From assembly GCF_000808015.1 (NCBI RefSeq), contig NZ_JWHR01000099.1, forward strand, positions 1-64,000: DNA of 64,000 bases. The letters run 5' to 3'. Below, in pieces: positions 9,985-19,378 of the stretch. The position numbers were made by a program, and so were the translations under genes. The notes under the pieces are model-generated. The model had not been told where the DNA came from and ran no database searches. It was given only the letters and a program-made list of their open reading frames with translations. Source of the DNA: Terrisporobacter othiniensis (GTDB taxonomy: Bacteria > Bacillota > Clostridia > Peptostreptococcales > Peptostreptococcaceae). How positions within the stretch are numbered: the stretch's first letter is position 1; each line of letters starts with the position of its first letter.

Positions 9985-11304
9985 TTATCCCTTTAAATCT
10001 GAAATTATTTTATCTATTTTGTCCTTTATTTGTTGATTTTCTTCTATATCCTTAGTTACTTTATCATGAGCGTGAATTACTGTTGTATGATCTCTTCCAC
10101 CAAATTCACTTCCTATTTTAGGTAATGATAAATCAGTAAGTTCACGACAGATATACATTGCTATTTGTCTAGGATATGCTATTGTTCTTGTTCTTTTTTT
10201 AGAATTAAAGTCGTCCATTTTTATGTTAAAAGCTTCTGAAACTTTTTCTTTTATTCTATTTACTGTTATTTCTTCACTCTTAGGATTTGATATTATATCC
10301 TTTAAAGCTTCAGTTGCAAGCTCAAGTGAAATGTTTTTGTTTGTAAGAGATGAATAGGCAACAACTCTAGTTAGAGCACCCTCTAATTCTCTTATGTTTG
10401 ATTTAATGTACTTAGCTATGTAAGTCATTACTTCATTTGGAACATTGATGTTCTCTAATTGTGCTTTTTTTCTAAGTATAGCTATTCTCGTTTCGAAATC
10501 AGGTGGTTGAATATCTGTTATGAGTCCCATTTCGAATCTCGATCTTAATCTATCTTCTAATGTAGGTATTTCTTTTGGTGGTCTATCACTCGATATGATT
10601 ATTTGTTTATTTGCTTCATGTAATGCATTAAATGTATGGAAAAACTCCTCTTGAGTACCTTCTTTTCCAGCAATAAACTGTATATCATCTATTAATAGAA
10701 CATCTACATTTCTATATTTATTTCTAAATTCTTCATTTTTATCATTTTTTATTGAGTTAATAAGCTCATTTGTAAATTTTTCTGAAGAAACATAAACAAC
10801 CTTAGGATCTTCTTGTTGGCACATTATATGATGTCCGATAGCATGCATTAAATGTGTCTTTCCAAGACCTACTCCTCCGTATAAAAACAAAGGATTATAT
10901 GCTTTAGCTGGAGATTCAGCTACTGCTACACAAGCTGCATGGGCAAATCTATTACTATTACCTATTACAAAGGTATCAAAAGTATATTTAGGATTTAAAT
11001 TTGGATAACTTTTTTTGATAGTAGTAGATTTATCTTCTTCGTTAGTATCTTGTATTTCTTTTTCGTCTAAAATAAATTTGATCTGATATTTTTTTAGGGA
11101 TAATTGGCTTACACAACTTTCAATCAAGTTTAAGTATCTATTTTCAAGTATATTTTGTATAAATTCGTTGGGAGCCAAAAAAATAAGCTCATTAGATATT
11201 TGTTTTAAAGGTTTTATTTCTTTAAAAAAAGCATTAAAGCTTGCAGTAGATACCTCACCTTTTATTAGTTGCAAAGTTTTTTCCCATAAAGAAACTATAT
11301 CCAT
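9985..11304 (-). CDS. dnaA: chromosomal replication initiator DnaA
   Basis: A 439-residue AAA+ initiator. Domain I starts [16 protein letters not shown]; Walker A GGVGLGKT is near residues 143-150; Walker [10 protein letters not shown] follows; domain IV carries the DnaA-box-binding signature [16 protein letters not shown] start at 11304, because GGAGG lies 9 bases upstream and this matches the family's N-terminus. An in-frame ATG 39 bases further up has no ribosome site. It is flanked on both sides by DnaA boxes, as expected for an autoregulated initiator beside oriC. Confidence 0.97.
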   Translation of the reverse strand: MDIVSLWEKTLQLIKGEVSTASFNAFFKEIKPLKQISNELIFLAPNEFIQNILENRYLNLIESCVSQLSLKKYQIKFILDEKEIQDTNEEDKSTTIKKSYPNLNPKYTFDTFVIGNSNRFAHAACVAVAESPAKAYNPLFLYGGVGLGKTHLMHAIGHHIMCQQEDPKVVYVSSEKFTNELINSIKNDKNEEFRNKYRNVDVLLIDDIQFIAGKEGTQEEFFHTFNALHEANKQIIISSDRPPKEIPTLEDRLRSRFEMGLITDIQPPDFETRIAILRKKAQLENINVPNEVMTYIAKYIKSNIRELEGALTRVVAYSSLTNKNISLELATEALKDIISNPKSEEITVNRIKEKVSEAFNIKMDDFNSKKRTRTIAYPRQIAMYICRELTDLSLPKIGSEFGGRDHTTVIHAHDKVTKDIEENQQIKDKIDKIISDLKG

Positions 11305-11843
11305 AAGTATAAACCTCCGAACTAAATAATTAACATTTTCCACAAAGTTATTAACAAAAATTGACGAAAGATAAATGAATAAAAAGTATAAAATATAACT
11401 TTGGGATAAAATGTGGATAACATATTAATAAATAAAATTATCAAAAAGAATTTAAAAGATATAAACAGGGTGTATATAAACTTATAAATAGCAAAATATA
11501 TAGTAAAAACTTTTCATTTACTCAATTATTGTCTAAGATATGAAAACTTATTCACAATTTAATCCACAGATTGTGAATAAGTTTAATATGTTATTATTTA
11601 TTATTAACATTATCAACAAGTATATTTATAATATCAGAATATATGTCAAACTTCAATATGTTATAATCAAATTATCCACAATTATGTCGTACTGTGAATA
11701 ATTTAATCAACAATAAAAAAATAGAAAAAATCATCTTATTATAGTAGGAATAATATATATCTTTTTTGGAAAATATGGATTTTAAGATTAAAAAAGAATA
11801 AATATACCTAGACTAATTTAAGATTTAATGGCTATAAAACACG
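11305..11843. promoter_or_regulatory. oriC, upstream DnaA-box cluster
   Basis: An AT-rich non-coding region between dnaA and rpmH. I see TGTGGATAA at 11412-11420, TTATTCACA at 11548-11556, TAATCCACA (one mismatch) at 11560-11568, TGTGAATAA at 11572-11580, TTATCCACA at 11672-11680 and TGTGAATAA at 11693-11701. There are also weaker TTTTCCACA (11336-11344) and TTGGGATAA (11401-11409). The three at 11548-11580 are spaced one box every 12 bases. The dnaA promoter must also lie here, but I cannot assign its boxes with confidence. No open reading frame is visible. Confidence 0.8.
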
Positions 11844-11872
11844 TTGACAACAAATATAAAAGGATTTATAAT
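11844..11872 (+). promoter_or_regulatory. promoter of rpmH (rpmH-rnpA-yidD-yidC-jag unit)
   Basis: A consensus sigma-A promoter: TTGACA (11844-11849), a 17-base spacer and TATAAT (11867-11872). It lies 80 bases before the rpmH ATG and points away from the origin. Confidence 0.85.
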
Positions 11873-11951
11873 AATATGTGTTATGTTTACTTTGACAGTA
11901 AAGTTATTATTTTTATAAACGGAAAAAAAATGTGAAAGGCGGTGCAATATA

Positions 11952-12086
11952 ATGAAAAGAACTTATCAGCCAAAAAAGAGACAAAGAAAAAAAGAGCATG
12001 GATTCAGAAAAAGAATGAAAACTTCTAACGGAAGAAATGTTTTAAAAAGAAGAAGATCTAAAGGAAGAAATAGATTAACTCATTAA
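11952..12086 (+). CDS. rpmH: 50S ribosomal protein L34
   Basis: A 44-residue, extremely basic protein beginning [18 protein letters not shown] and ending GRNRLTH, an exact L34 pattern. L34 sits in the large ribosomal subunit near the 23S core. GTGAAAGGCGGTG precedes the ATG. A hairpin follows the stop, so part of the transcription probably ends here and part continues into rnpA, giving more L34 than RnpA. Confidence 0.97.
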   Translation: MKRTYQPKKRQRKKEHGFRKRMKTSNGRNVLKRRRSKGRNRLTH

Positions 12087-12091
12087 TAATT

Positions 12092-12118
12092 AAAAAGGCC
12101 GCTTTAAGTGGCCTTTTT
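12092..12118 (+). terminator. rpmH terminator/attenuator
   Basis: The arms AAAAAGGCC and GGCCTTTTT enclose a short loop (an 11-bp stem with the inner G-T and C-G pairs), and the right arm itself supplies the T-run. It is only a few bases after the rpmH stop and ahead of rnpA. Confidence 0.75.
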
Positions 12119-12159
12119 ATGTAATTTATTACATAGCTGTGTTTACGGAGGATATTAAT

Positions 12160-12501
12160 ATGAACTTTAAAGAAACACAAGGCTTAAAAAAAGATTCGGA
12201 CTTTAGGAAAGTTTATAGGAATGGAAAATCTATTGCAAACAGATTATTAGTTATGTATACGCTTCCAAATAAGTCAAAGAATAATCGTGTTGGTATATCT
12301 GTTTCAAAAAAAGTAGGTAAAGCCAATGTACGAAATAAAGCTAGAAGAAGAATAAAAGAATCATATAGATTAAATATAGATGGTAATATAAAATCTGGCT
12401 ACGACATAGTATTTATAGCTAGAATTGCCATAAAGGATGCTAATTACATAGATATTGAAAAAGCAATGAAGCATTTGATTAAAAAGGCAAATTTATTTTA
12501 A
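12160..12501 (+). CDS. rnpA: ribonuclease P protein component
   Basis: A 113-residue basic protein. The RNR signature KVGKANVRNKARRRIKES (about residues 55-75) and N-terminal GLKKDSDFRKVYRNGKS are typical. It binds the RNase P RNA and aids 5' tRNA maturation. I start at 12160, where GGAGG lies 8 bases upstream. The longer frame beginning 21 bases earlier would bury that ribosome site. Order rpmH-rnpA-yidD-yidC is nearly universal. Confidence 0.95.
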   Translation: MNFKETQGLKKDSDFRKVYRNGKSIANRLLVMYTLPNKSKNNRVGISVSKKVGKANVRNKARRRIKESYRLNIDGNIKSGYDIVFIARIAIKDANYIDIEKAMKHLIKKANLF

Positions 12502-12545
12502 AAACTATACATATTAATGGCGCCTATTTTTAATGGAGGTTAAAA

Positions 12546-12800
12546 TTGTTTAATAAAATAGTATATATATTGAAGGAAATAAATACATACTTATCGAAAT
12601 TATGTATTTACTTAATAAGATTTTACCAAAAGTATATATCTCCTATGTTAGGACCACACTGTAGGTTTTATCCTACTTGTTCTCAATATGCAATGGAAGC
12701 TTTCAAAAAATATGGAATGTTTAAAGGTATGTATTTGTCAATAAAAAGGGTTTTAAAGTGTCATCCATTTCATCCAGGAGGATATGATCCTCTAAAATAA
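12546..12800 (+). CDS. yidD: membrane protein insertion efficiency factor YidD
   Basis: An 84-residue protein with the family core [30 protein letters not shown], containing the paired cysteines, and C-terminal [11 protein letters not shown]. YidD is an amphipathic inner-face membrane protein that assists YidC and Sec insertion. Here it has an unusually long N-terminal extension of about 22 residues. The start is TTG at 12546 with TGGAGG upstream. Confidence 0.93.
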   Translation: MFNKIVYILKEINTYLSKLCIYLIRFYQKYISPMLGPHCRFYPTCSQYAMEAFKKYGMFKGMYLSIKRVLKCHPFHPGGYDPLK

Positions 12801-12822
12801 GCGTACTTTAGGAGGTATACAA

Positions 12823-13572
12823 TTGAGCATTATAAGTAATTTATTAGGTCATATACTTAGAATTATTTTTGAGTTTGTGAATAATTATGGATTGTCTATA
12901 GTTGTATTTACGCTGTTTGTAAGATTATTATTAGTTCCTTTAATGGTAAAACAAATAAAGTCTCAAAAAGCGATGCAAGACATCCAACCTAAGATAAAAG
13001 AAATTCAAGAAAAATATAAAAATAAGCCAGAAAAACAGCAAGAAGAGCTAATGAAAATTTATCAAGAAGCAAAGATTAATCCACTAGCTGGATGTTTGCC
13101 ATTATTAATACAAATGCCTATATTAATAGGTCTATTTAATGTGTTAAGAGAACCTGTACTTTATGGCGTATTCCAAAATGCAGATGTGGCAGCACAAGCA
13201 GCGCAAGCAGGATTCTTATGGATAAAAGATATTTCTGCGACAGGAAGTGTTTCTCTAGCATTACTTTCAGGGGTAAGTGCTTACTTCATGCAAAAAATGA
13301 TGACTACAGGCGATGATCAAACAGCAAACATGATGAAGAGTATGACATATGTAATGGCAGCAATGTCATTATTCTGGGGATATACTTTCCAAGCGGGTCT
13401 TGCGATATATTGGATAACAAGTAACTTGTTCTCTATAGCTCAATATCAATTAATAACAAGTCCTTTAAAAGCTAAACTGGCTGATTCTAAGGAGGCAGTA
13501 GTTAAAGATGAAAAATCAGGAAAACCTAACAGCAATGCAAAGTCAGACAAAAAAGATAGAAATAAAAAGTAA
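12823..13572 (+). CDS. yidC: membrane insertase YidC/Oxa1 (SpoIIIJ type)
   Basis: A 249-residue Oxa1-superfamily insertase. Membrane segments lie around residues 20-42, 90-108, 138-155 and 180-205; the cytoplasmic hairpin between the first two is charged (KEIQEKYKNKPEKQQEE) and the core arginine sits in VRLLLVPL. No N-terminal lipobox cysteine is visible, unlike Bacillus SpoIIIJ. The start is TTG at 12823 after GGAGG. The lysine-rich tail overlaps the start of jag by 65 bases. Confidence 0.94.
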   Translation: MSIISNLLGHILRIIFEFVNNYGLSIVVFTLFVRLLLVPLMVKQIKSQKAMQDIQPKIKEIQEKYKNKPEKQQEELMKIYQEAKINPLAGCLPLLIQMPILIGLFNVLREPVLYGVFQNADVAAQAAQAGFLWIKDISATGSVSLALLSGVSAYFMQKMMTTGDDQTANMMKSMTYVMAAMSLFWGYTFQAGLAIYWITSNLFSIAQYQLITSPLKAKLADSKEAVVKDEKSGKPNSNAKSDKKDRNKK

Positions 13573-14173
13573 GACTAAAGAAGAAGCAATTCAATCAGCA
13601 TTACTGGAACTAGGCGTTGAAGAAAAAGACATCGAAGTAAAGGTTATTCAAAATCCTTCTAAGGGGTTCCTAGGATTCTTAGGTGCTAAAGATGGAGTAT
13701 ACGAAGTAACTGTAATAAAAAAAGAAGAAATAGAAATTGCTAAAGAATTTATAGAAAATATTCTAGTAAACTCTAAGATAAATGCTAAAGTTAATGCTAC
13801 TCAAAAGGATAATTTAATTAAAATTAGCATTGAAGGAAAAGAAGCTACTTGCTTAATTGGAAGAAGAGGAGAAACACTTGATTCAGTACAATTTTTAACA
13901 GGACTAGCTTTAAACAAAATCAACAAAGATTCACATATGAGAGTATTAGTTGATATAGAAAATTATAGAAATAAAAGAGAAGAATCGTTAGTTAGATATG
14001 CTAGAAAAGTTGCGCGTGAAGTAGCTAAGACTAGAAGAACAAAAAAACTAGACTATATGAATCCTTATGAAAGAAGAATAGTTCATTCAGCTTTACAAAA
14101 CGATAAGTATGTAATTACATATAGTGAAGGAACAGATCCATATAGAAGACTAGTGATTGAATATAAAAGATAA
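13508..14173 (+). CDS. jag: RNA-binding protein Jag/KhpB (Jag-N, KH, R3H)
   Basis: A 221-residue protein with three domains in order: Jag_N (TKEEAIQSALLELGVEEKDIEV, about 21-65), a KH domain with GRRGETLDSVQFLTGL (about 115-145) and R3H (KVAREVAKTRR and MNPYERRIVHSAL, about 155-215). It binds RNA and in Firmicutes affects cell elongation and sporulation. The start at 13508 lies inside yidC; AAGGAGG is 12 bases upstream, somewhat far, so the internal ATG at 13535 is an alternative. Confidence 0.92.
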   Translation: MKNQENLTAMQSQTKKIEIKSKTKEEAIQSALLELGVEEKDIEVKVIQNPSKGFLGFLGAKDGVYEVTVIKKEEIEIAKEFIENILVNSKINAKVNATQKDNLIKISIEGKEATCLIGRRGETLDSVQFLTGLALNKINKDSHMRVLVDIENYRNKREESLVRYARKVAREVAKTRRTKKLDYMNPYERRIVHSALQNDKYVITYSEGTDPYRRLVIEYKR

Positions 14174-14185
14174 ATGATAAAATTC

Positions 14186-14217
14186 AAACCTCCTAATATT
14201 TAGGGGGTTTAATTTTT
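14186..14217 (+). terminator. terminator of the rpmH-jag unit
   Basis: AAACCTCCTAA pairs with TTAGGGGGTTT (one wobble), followed by AATTTTTG. It is located 13 bases after the jag stop. Confidence 0.75.
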
Positions 14218-14306
14218 GTAATTTATTTAATATAATGATAAAATTAAGATTATAATTTTAATTATTAGTTAAGAATTTAAAATAGATTAATTATAGAGGT
14301 GATATT

Positions 14307-15686
14307 ATGTTTATAGATGATACTATAGCAGCAATTGCAACTGCACCAGGAGAAGGTGGAATAGGCATAATAAGAATTAGTGGAAGTAGAGCTCTTTCAG
14401 TAGCTAGAGAGATATTTAAATCTGTATCAGGAAAAGATATAACAGACTATAATACTCGTACTCTAATATATGGTCATATATTAGATGGCGAAAATAAAAT
14501 AGATGAAGTACTACTTGCTTTCATGAAAGGACCTAATTCTTATACAGCAGAAGATGTAATAGAAATAAATTGTCACGGTGGGTTTATTTCAGTAAAAAAA
14601 ATATTAGAATTAATATTAAGTAAAGATGTAAGACTTGCAGATGAAGGTGAATTTACTAAGAGAGCATTCTTAAATGGAAGAATTGATTTATCTCAGGCGG
14701 AAGCTGTAATTGACGTAATTAAGGCAAAAACAGATAAGGCTCAAGAGGTAGCTCAAAGTCATTTAAGCGGTGCATTGGCTAATAAAATAAAAGAATTGAG
14801 ATTCAAAGTAACGGAAGTTTTAGCTCACTTAACAGTTTCTATAGATTTTAGTGAAGAAGATGTTGAAGAAATAACTTATGCAATGCTTACTGATAGTTCA
14901 GAATCGTTAAGAAATGAAATAAAAGCATTATATGACTCGGCAGAGTGTGGAAAAGTTTTAAGAGACGGACTAAAAACAGTTATAGTTGGTAAACCAAATG
15001 TAGGAAAATCATCATTACTAAACTATATTTTAGGAGAAAATAGAGCTATAGTTACTGAAATAGCTGGAACAACAAGGGATGTAATAGAAGAATTCGTTAA
15101 TATAAAAGGAATTCCTTTAAAAATTGTTGATACAGCTGGTATAAGAGAAACGGAAGATATAGTTGAAAAAATAGGTGTAGAAAAATCAAGAGAGTCATTT
15201 AGCTCGGCAGACTTAGTAATAATAGTGATAGATGGTTCAAAGGAATTATCAAAAGAAGATAGAGAAATATTAGAACAAGCAGTAGATAAAAAGACTATTG
15301 TTTTATTAAATAAAAATGATCTTAACCAAGTTGTATCAGAGGAAGAAATAGCTAAATATGTTGACAAAGATAGTATAATAAAAATATCAGCATTAAAGAA
15401 CGAAGGAATTGAAGAAGTTCACAATAAAATAGAATCTATGGTGTTTAAGGGAGATGTAAGAAGTAATTCAAGTGTTGTTGTTACAAACTCTAGACACAAG
15501 GATGCTTTATTAAAAGCATATAACTCAATTAATGATGCCATAGCTGGAATAGAACAAAGATTACCTTATGATTTCATAGAAGTTGATTTCAAAAATATAT
15601 GGGATTATTTAGGATATATAAATGGAGATACAGTACAGGAAGATTTACTAGATACTATATTCGCGAACTTCTGTATAGGTAAATAA
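14307..15686 (+). CDS. mnmE: tRNA modification GTPase MnmE
   Basis: A 459-residue protein. The N-terminal folate-binding dimer domain begins DDTIAAIATAPGEGGIGIIR. The G domain, inserted in a helical domain, has GKPNVGKSSLLN (about 225-236), DTAGIRET and NKND. The C-terminal motif CIGK is intact. With MnmG it forms the complex that makes cmnm5U34 in tRNA anticodons. Full length. It is followed 93 bases later by mnmG. Confidence 0.96.
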   Translation: MFIDDTIAAIATAPGEGGIGIIRISGSRALSVAREIFKSVSGKDITDYNTRTLIYGHILDGENKIDEVLLAFMKGPNSYTAEDVIEINCHGGFISVKKILELILSKDVRLADEGEFTKRAFLNGRIDLSQAEAVIDVIKAKTDKAQEVAQSHLSGALANKIKELRFKVTEVLAHLTVSIDFSEEDVEEITYAMLTDSSESLRNEIKALYDSAECGKVLRDGLKTVIVGKPNVGKSSLLNYILGENRAIVTEIAGTTRDVIEEFVNIKGIPLKIVDTAGIRETEDIVEKIGVEKSRESFSSADLVIIVIDGSKELSKEDREILEQAVDKKTIVLLNKNDLNQVVSEEEIAKYVDKDSIIKISALKNEGIEEVHNKIESMVFKGDVRSNSSVVVTNSRHKDALLKAYNSINDAIAGIEQRLPYDFIEVDFKNIWDYLGYINGDTVQEDLLDTIFANFCIGK

Positions 15687-15742
15687 ATAAAATAAACTTA
15701 AATAAAGTTAATTTATAAAGGAAACGATTAATAAGGTATTAA

Positions 15743-15758
15743 CGTTTAACGTGAAACA
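15743..15758. promoter_or_regulatory. degenerate parS-like site before mnmG
   Basis: CGTTTAACGTGAAACA matches the Bacillus parS consensus TGTTTCACGTGAAACA at 14 of 16 positions, including a perfect right half ACGTGAAACA. It lies 4.4 kb upstream of parB in the mnmE-mnmG gap. Binding by ParB is inferred, not shown. Confidence 0.5.
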
Positions 15759-15779
15759 TTATTTAAGAAAGGAGAAAAC

Positions 15780-17675
15780 ATGCAAACATATAATGCAGGA
15801 AGTTATGACGTAATTGTTGTTGGAGCAGGGCATGCTGGATGTGAGGCAGCACTAGCTACATCAAGAATGGGACATAAAACATTAATAATAACACTAACAC
15901 TAGATTCAATTGGAATGATGCCATGTAATCCGTCCATAGGTGGAACAGGTAAAGGACAATTAGTTAGAGAAATAGACGCCCTTGGCGGAGAAATGGGTAT
16001 AAATGTAGATAAGACATTTATACAAAGTAGAATGCTTAATACAGCTAAAGGACCAGCGGTACATTCTTTAAGAGCTCAAGCTGACAAATTTAAGTATCAC
16101 ACAGAAATGAAAAAAACTCTTGAAAATGAGCCGAATCTTGATATAGCTATGGATGAAGTTGTAGATTTACTTCATGATGGTAAAATTGTAACAGGAGTAG
16201 TAACTAAATTAGGATGTGCTTATAATGCTAAGGCAGTTATACTTGCAACTGGAGTTTATCTAAATTCGTTAATTTATATAGGAGAAGGTACATTTAAGGA
16301 AGGTCCTAATGGACTAGGGTATGCAGCTACTTTAACAGATAAATTAGTTGATTTAGGTCTAAATATGAGAAGATTCAAAACTGGAACTCCAGCTAGAATA
16401 CACAGAGATAGTATAGATTTTTCTAAAATGGAAATTCAAGAAGGGGATGAAAAGATTACACCATTCTCATTTATGAGTGAAAATTTAGAAATAGATCAAA
16501 TACCTTGCTATTTAGCGAGAACAAATACAGACACACATAAAATTATAATGGATAATATTGAAAGATCAGCTATGTATAGTGGTAAAGTTAATGCTACTGG
16601 AGCTAGATATTGTCCATCAATAGAAGATAAAGTTGTGAGATTCAGTGATAAGGAATCACATCAAACATTTATTGAACCAGAAGGATTAGACACAAAAGAA
16701 ATGTACATTCAAGGTATATCAACAAGTTTACCTTTTGAAGTACAAGTTCAAATATATAAATCTATGAAAGGTCTGGAAAATGCACAGATTATGAGACCTG
16801 CATATGCTATTGAATATGACTGTATAGATCCTACGCAATTAAAAGCTACTTTAGAAATAAAAGTAACTGAAAACTTATACAGTGCAGGACAATTCAATGG
16901 GACATCAGGATATGAAGAGGCAGCAGCTCAAGGACTAATAGCAGGTATAAATGCAGCCTTAAAAATAGAAGGAAAAGAACCTTTCATACTAGATAGATCA
17001 GAGGGATATATAGGAGTTCTTATAGATGATTTAGTTACTAAAGGAACTAATGAACCATATAGAATGATGACTTCTAGAGCAGAGTATAGACTATACTTAA
17101 GACAAGATAATGCTGATATGAGACTTACTGAAAAAGGTCATGATATAGGTCTTGTTAAGGAAGACAGATACGAAAGATACCTTGCTAAAAAAGCAGAAGT
17201 TGAAAAAGAACTAGAAAGATTAAAAACAGAAAGAGTAACTCCAAAAGAAGTTAACAATATATTAGCGGAAGTTGGTGGTTCAGAAATAAAAGTTGGATTA
17301 TCATTATATGAGTTCTTAAAACGTCCAGAAGTGACTTATAGTATCTTAGAACAAATAGGAAAAGGTGCTGGAGATGAAGTATCTGATGATGTTAAAGAAC
17401 AATGTGTGATTATGTCTAAATACGAAGGGTATATAGATAAACAATTAAAACAAATAGATCAATTTAAAAAATTAGAAAATAGAAAGCTTCCAGAAGATAT
17501 AAATTACTCTTCAATAGATGGATTAAGGTTAGAAGCTAGACAAAAATTAGATGCTATAAAACCAGTATCTATAGGACAAGCTTCTCGTATTTCAGGGGTT
17601 TCTCCTGCAGATATATCAGTTTTACTTATTTATTTAGAACAAATGAGAAAAACTAGAGGAGGAAGTAATGAATAA
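15780..17675 (+). CDS. mnmG: tRNA uridine-5-carboxymethylaminomethyl modification enzyme MnmG
   Basis: A 631-residue FAD enzyme. It has the Rossmann motif [12 protein letters not shown] near residue 15, the family pattern [22 protein letters not shown], then [19 protein letters not shown] and a helical C-terminus that contacts MnmE. It uses NADH, methylene-folate and FAD to modify the wobble uridine. Full length. AAGGAG precedes the ATG. It overlaps rsmG by 8 bases. Confidence 0.97.
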   Translation: MQTYNAGSYDVIVVGAGHAGCEAALATSRMGHKTLIITLTLDSIGMMPCNPSIGGTGKGQLVREIDALGGEMGINVDKTFIQSRMLNTAKGPAVHSLRAQADKFKYHTEMKKTLENEPNLDIAMDEVVDLLHDGKIVTGVVTKLGCAYNAKAVILATGVYLNSLIYIGEGTFKEGPNGLGYAATLTDKLVDLGLNMRRFKTGTPARIHRDSIDFSKMEIQEGDEKITPFSFMSENLEIDQIPCYLARTNTDTHKIIMDNIERSAMYSGKVNATGARYCPSIEDKVVRFSDKESHQTFIEPEGLDTKEMYIQGISTSLPFEVQVQIYKSMKGLENAQIMRPAYAIEYDCIDPTQLKATLEIKVTENLYSAGQFNGTSGYEEAAAQGLIAGINAALKIEGKEPFILDRSEGYIGVLIDDLVTKGTNEPYRMMTSRAEYRLYLRQDNADMRLTEKGHDIGLVKEDRYERYLAKKAEVEKELERLKTERVTPKEVNNILAEVGGSEIKVGLSLYEFLKRPEVTYSILEQIGKGAGDEVSDDVKEQCVIMSKYEGYIDKQLKQIDQFKKLENRKLPEDINYSSIDGLRLEARQKLDAIKPVSIGQASRISGVSPADISVLLIYLEQMRKTRGGSNE

Positions 17676-18387
17676 TCTAGAATTATTAAAAGCAGGTATA
17701 GAAGGTTTTGGAATAGAAGCTACTGATGAAAAACTTCAAAACTTAAAGAAATATAGAGAAATATTAGTTGAATGGAATAAAGTAATGAACCTAACAGGGA
17801 TAGAGGAAGAGAGAGAAGTATATATAAAACATTTCTTAGACTCTATATCTGCTGTGACTAATAATTATATAAATGATGACACATCATTAATAGACGTGGG
17901 TACTGGGGCAGGTTTCCCTGGTATGCCACTAAAAATTTGTTTAGAAAACTTAAATCTAACGTTATTAGATTCTTTAAATAAAAGAATAAACTTTTTACAA
18001 GAAGTAGCTAATGAATTAAATTTAAAAGGGATAGAATTTATTCATGGTAGAGCTGAAGATTTTGGTAAAAGTGAAGAATATAGAGAAAAATTTGATGTTG
18101 CTACAGCAAGAGCTGTTGCCGGGTTACCAATATTAATGGAGTTTTGTGTTCCATTTGTAAAGGTTGGGGGATATTTTATATGCTTAAAAGGACCAAATGC
18201 TAATTTAGAACTAGAAGAATCTAAAGCAGCTATGGAAACCTTGGGAATAGAATTTGTTGAAAAAATAGATATTAAGTTACCAGATTTAGAATTAAATCAT
18301 AATATATTAGTATTTAAAAAAATTAATAATACCCCATCAAAATATCCAAGAAAAGCAGGCAAACCATCTAAAAATCCTATAAAATAA
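17668..18387 (+). CDS. rsmG: 16S rRNA m7G527 methyltransferase RsmG
   Basis: A 239-residue SAM-dependent methyltransferase. It has N-terminal [13 protein letters not shown] motif [16 protein letters not shown] (about 74-88) and the later LKGPN. It methylates G527 of 16S rRNA; loss gives low-level streptomycin resistance in other bacteria. The gene overlaps mnmG by 8 bases (AGGAGG lies in the mnmG tail). The last about 20 residues are a basic proline-rich tail beyond the normal fold. Confidence 0.95.
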   Translation: MNNLELLKAGIEGFGIEATDEKLQNLKKYREILVEWNKVMNLTGIEEEREVYIKHFLDSISAVTNNYINDDTSLIDVGTGAGFPGMPLKICLENLNLTLLDSLNKRINFLQEVANELNLKGIEFIHGRAEDFGKSEEYREKFDVATARAVAGLPILMEFCVPFVKVGGYFICLKGPNANLELEESKAAMETLGIEFVEKIDIKLPDLELNHNILVFKKINNTPSKYPRKAGKPSKNPIK

Positions 18388-18436
18388 ATAATATAGAGAA
18401 ATATAGAAGGAAAAATAATATTAAATGAAGAAATAA

Positions 18437-18473
18437 ATACTCATAAAGGGAAATATTTTCCCTTCGTGAGTAT
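18437..18473. terminator. long hairpin after rsmG, possible terminator
   Basis: The 17-base arms ATACTCATAAAGGGAAA and TTTCCCTTCGTGAGTAT pair with one mismatch and one wobble around a 3-base loop. There is no T-run after it, so it is either a poor terminator or an mRNA processing/stability hairpin between rsmG and noc. Confidence 0.45.
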
Positions 18474-18536
18474 AAAATCAAAATAAATTTACATAAATTG
18501 CAGTAAAAATATATTTATCAATAAGAGAGGGATGTT

Positions 18537-19322
18537 ATGGAAGAAAAAATAGTTAAAGAGATACCAGTTGATAAAATAATTCCTAATCCATATCAACCAA
18601 GAAAAGTATTTTCGATTAATGCATTAGAAGAATTAAGTAAATCTATAAAAGAGTACGGTGTACTTCAACCAATTACTGTTAGACAAAAAGAAAATGGATA
18701 TGAGTTAGTTGCTGGAGAAAGAAGACTTAGAGCAGCGAAATTGGCTGAGTTAAAAACTATACCAGCAATAATAAATAATATGTCGGATCAATACTCTGCA
18801 GTTTTAGCTTTATTAGAAAATTTACAAAGAGAAGATTTGAACTTTATAGAAGAATCTCTAGGATATGAGAACTTAATAAAAGAACATAATTTTACTCAAC
18901 AACAATTAGCTGAAAAATTAGGTAAAAATCAATCAACGATAGCTAATAAACTAAGAATATTAAAACTTCCTGACACTGTAAAGCAATATCTTGTTGAAAA
19001 TGCTTTAACGGAGAGACATGCAAGAGCACTACTTAAGTTGCCTAATGAGGAACTAATGATGGAAATTATCCAAAAAGTAGTTAAACAAGAGCTTACAGTT
19101 AAGAAAACAGAAAAATTAATTAATGATACGTTAGAAGCTTTAAAGGCCGATAGTGAACCTGAAAAGAAACAAAATATAAAATGTTCAATGGGGATTAGAA
19201 TATATCTTAATACATTAAAACAAGCATATGATGCCATAAAGAATACAGGAATTGAAGCAAAGTATAATGAAATAGATAAGGGAGATTACATGGAAATTGT
19301 AGTCAAAATTCCTAAAAAATAA
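18537..19322 (+). CDS. noc: ParB-family nucleoid occlusion protein Noc
   Basis: A 261-residue ParB-like protein. The CTP-binding ParB domain has IIPNPYQPRKVF and GERRLRAAKL (about 15-70), and the DNA-binding HTH lies at about 120-150 (TQQQLAEKLGKNQSTIANKLRIL). Position directly after rsmG and ahead of parA-parB is that of noc. Noc binds its own sites and blocks division over the nucleoid. A second chromosomal ParB copy is the alternative reading. No Noc site (ATTTCCCGGGAAAT) was found nearby. Confidence 0.85.
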   Translation: MEEKIVKEIPVDKIIPNPYQPRKVFSINALEELSKSIKEYGVLQPITVRQKENGYELVAGERRLRAAKLAELKTIPAIINNMSDQYSAVLALLENLQREDLNFIEESLGYENLIKEHNFTQQQLAEKLGKNQSTIANKLRILKLPDTVKQYLVENALTERHARALLKLPNEELMMEIIQKVVKQELTVKKTEKLINDTLEALKADSEPEKKQNIKCSMGIRIYLNTLKQAYDAIKNTGIEAKYNEIDKGDYMEIVVKIPKK

Positions 19323-19324
19323 GG

Positions 19325-19352
19325 GGTTACTGCACAGCAGTAATCTTTTTTT
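19325..19352 (+). terminator. hairpin between noc and parA
   Basis: GGTTACTGC-ACA-GCAGTAATC (one wobble, 3-base loop) is followed by TTTTTTT. It lies a few bases after the noc stop and 26 bases before parA, so it either ends the noc transcript or attenuates read-through to parAB. Confidence 0.75.
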
Positions 19353-19378
19353 AAAACAAATAAAAAGGGGGAACCTTT

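Noticed and set aside
18437..18473. Hairpin before noc considered as a Noc binding site
   Set aside because: Its core AGGGAAA...TTTCCCT is the opposite arrangement to the Noc consensus ATTTCCCGGGAAAT; better read as an RNA hairpin.
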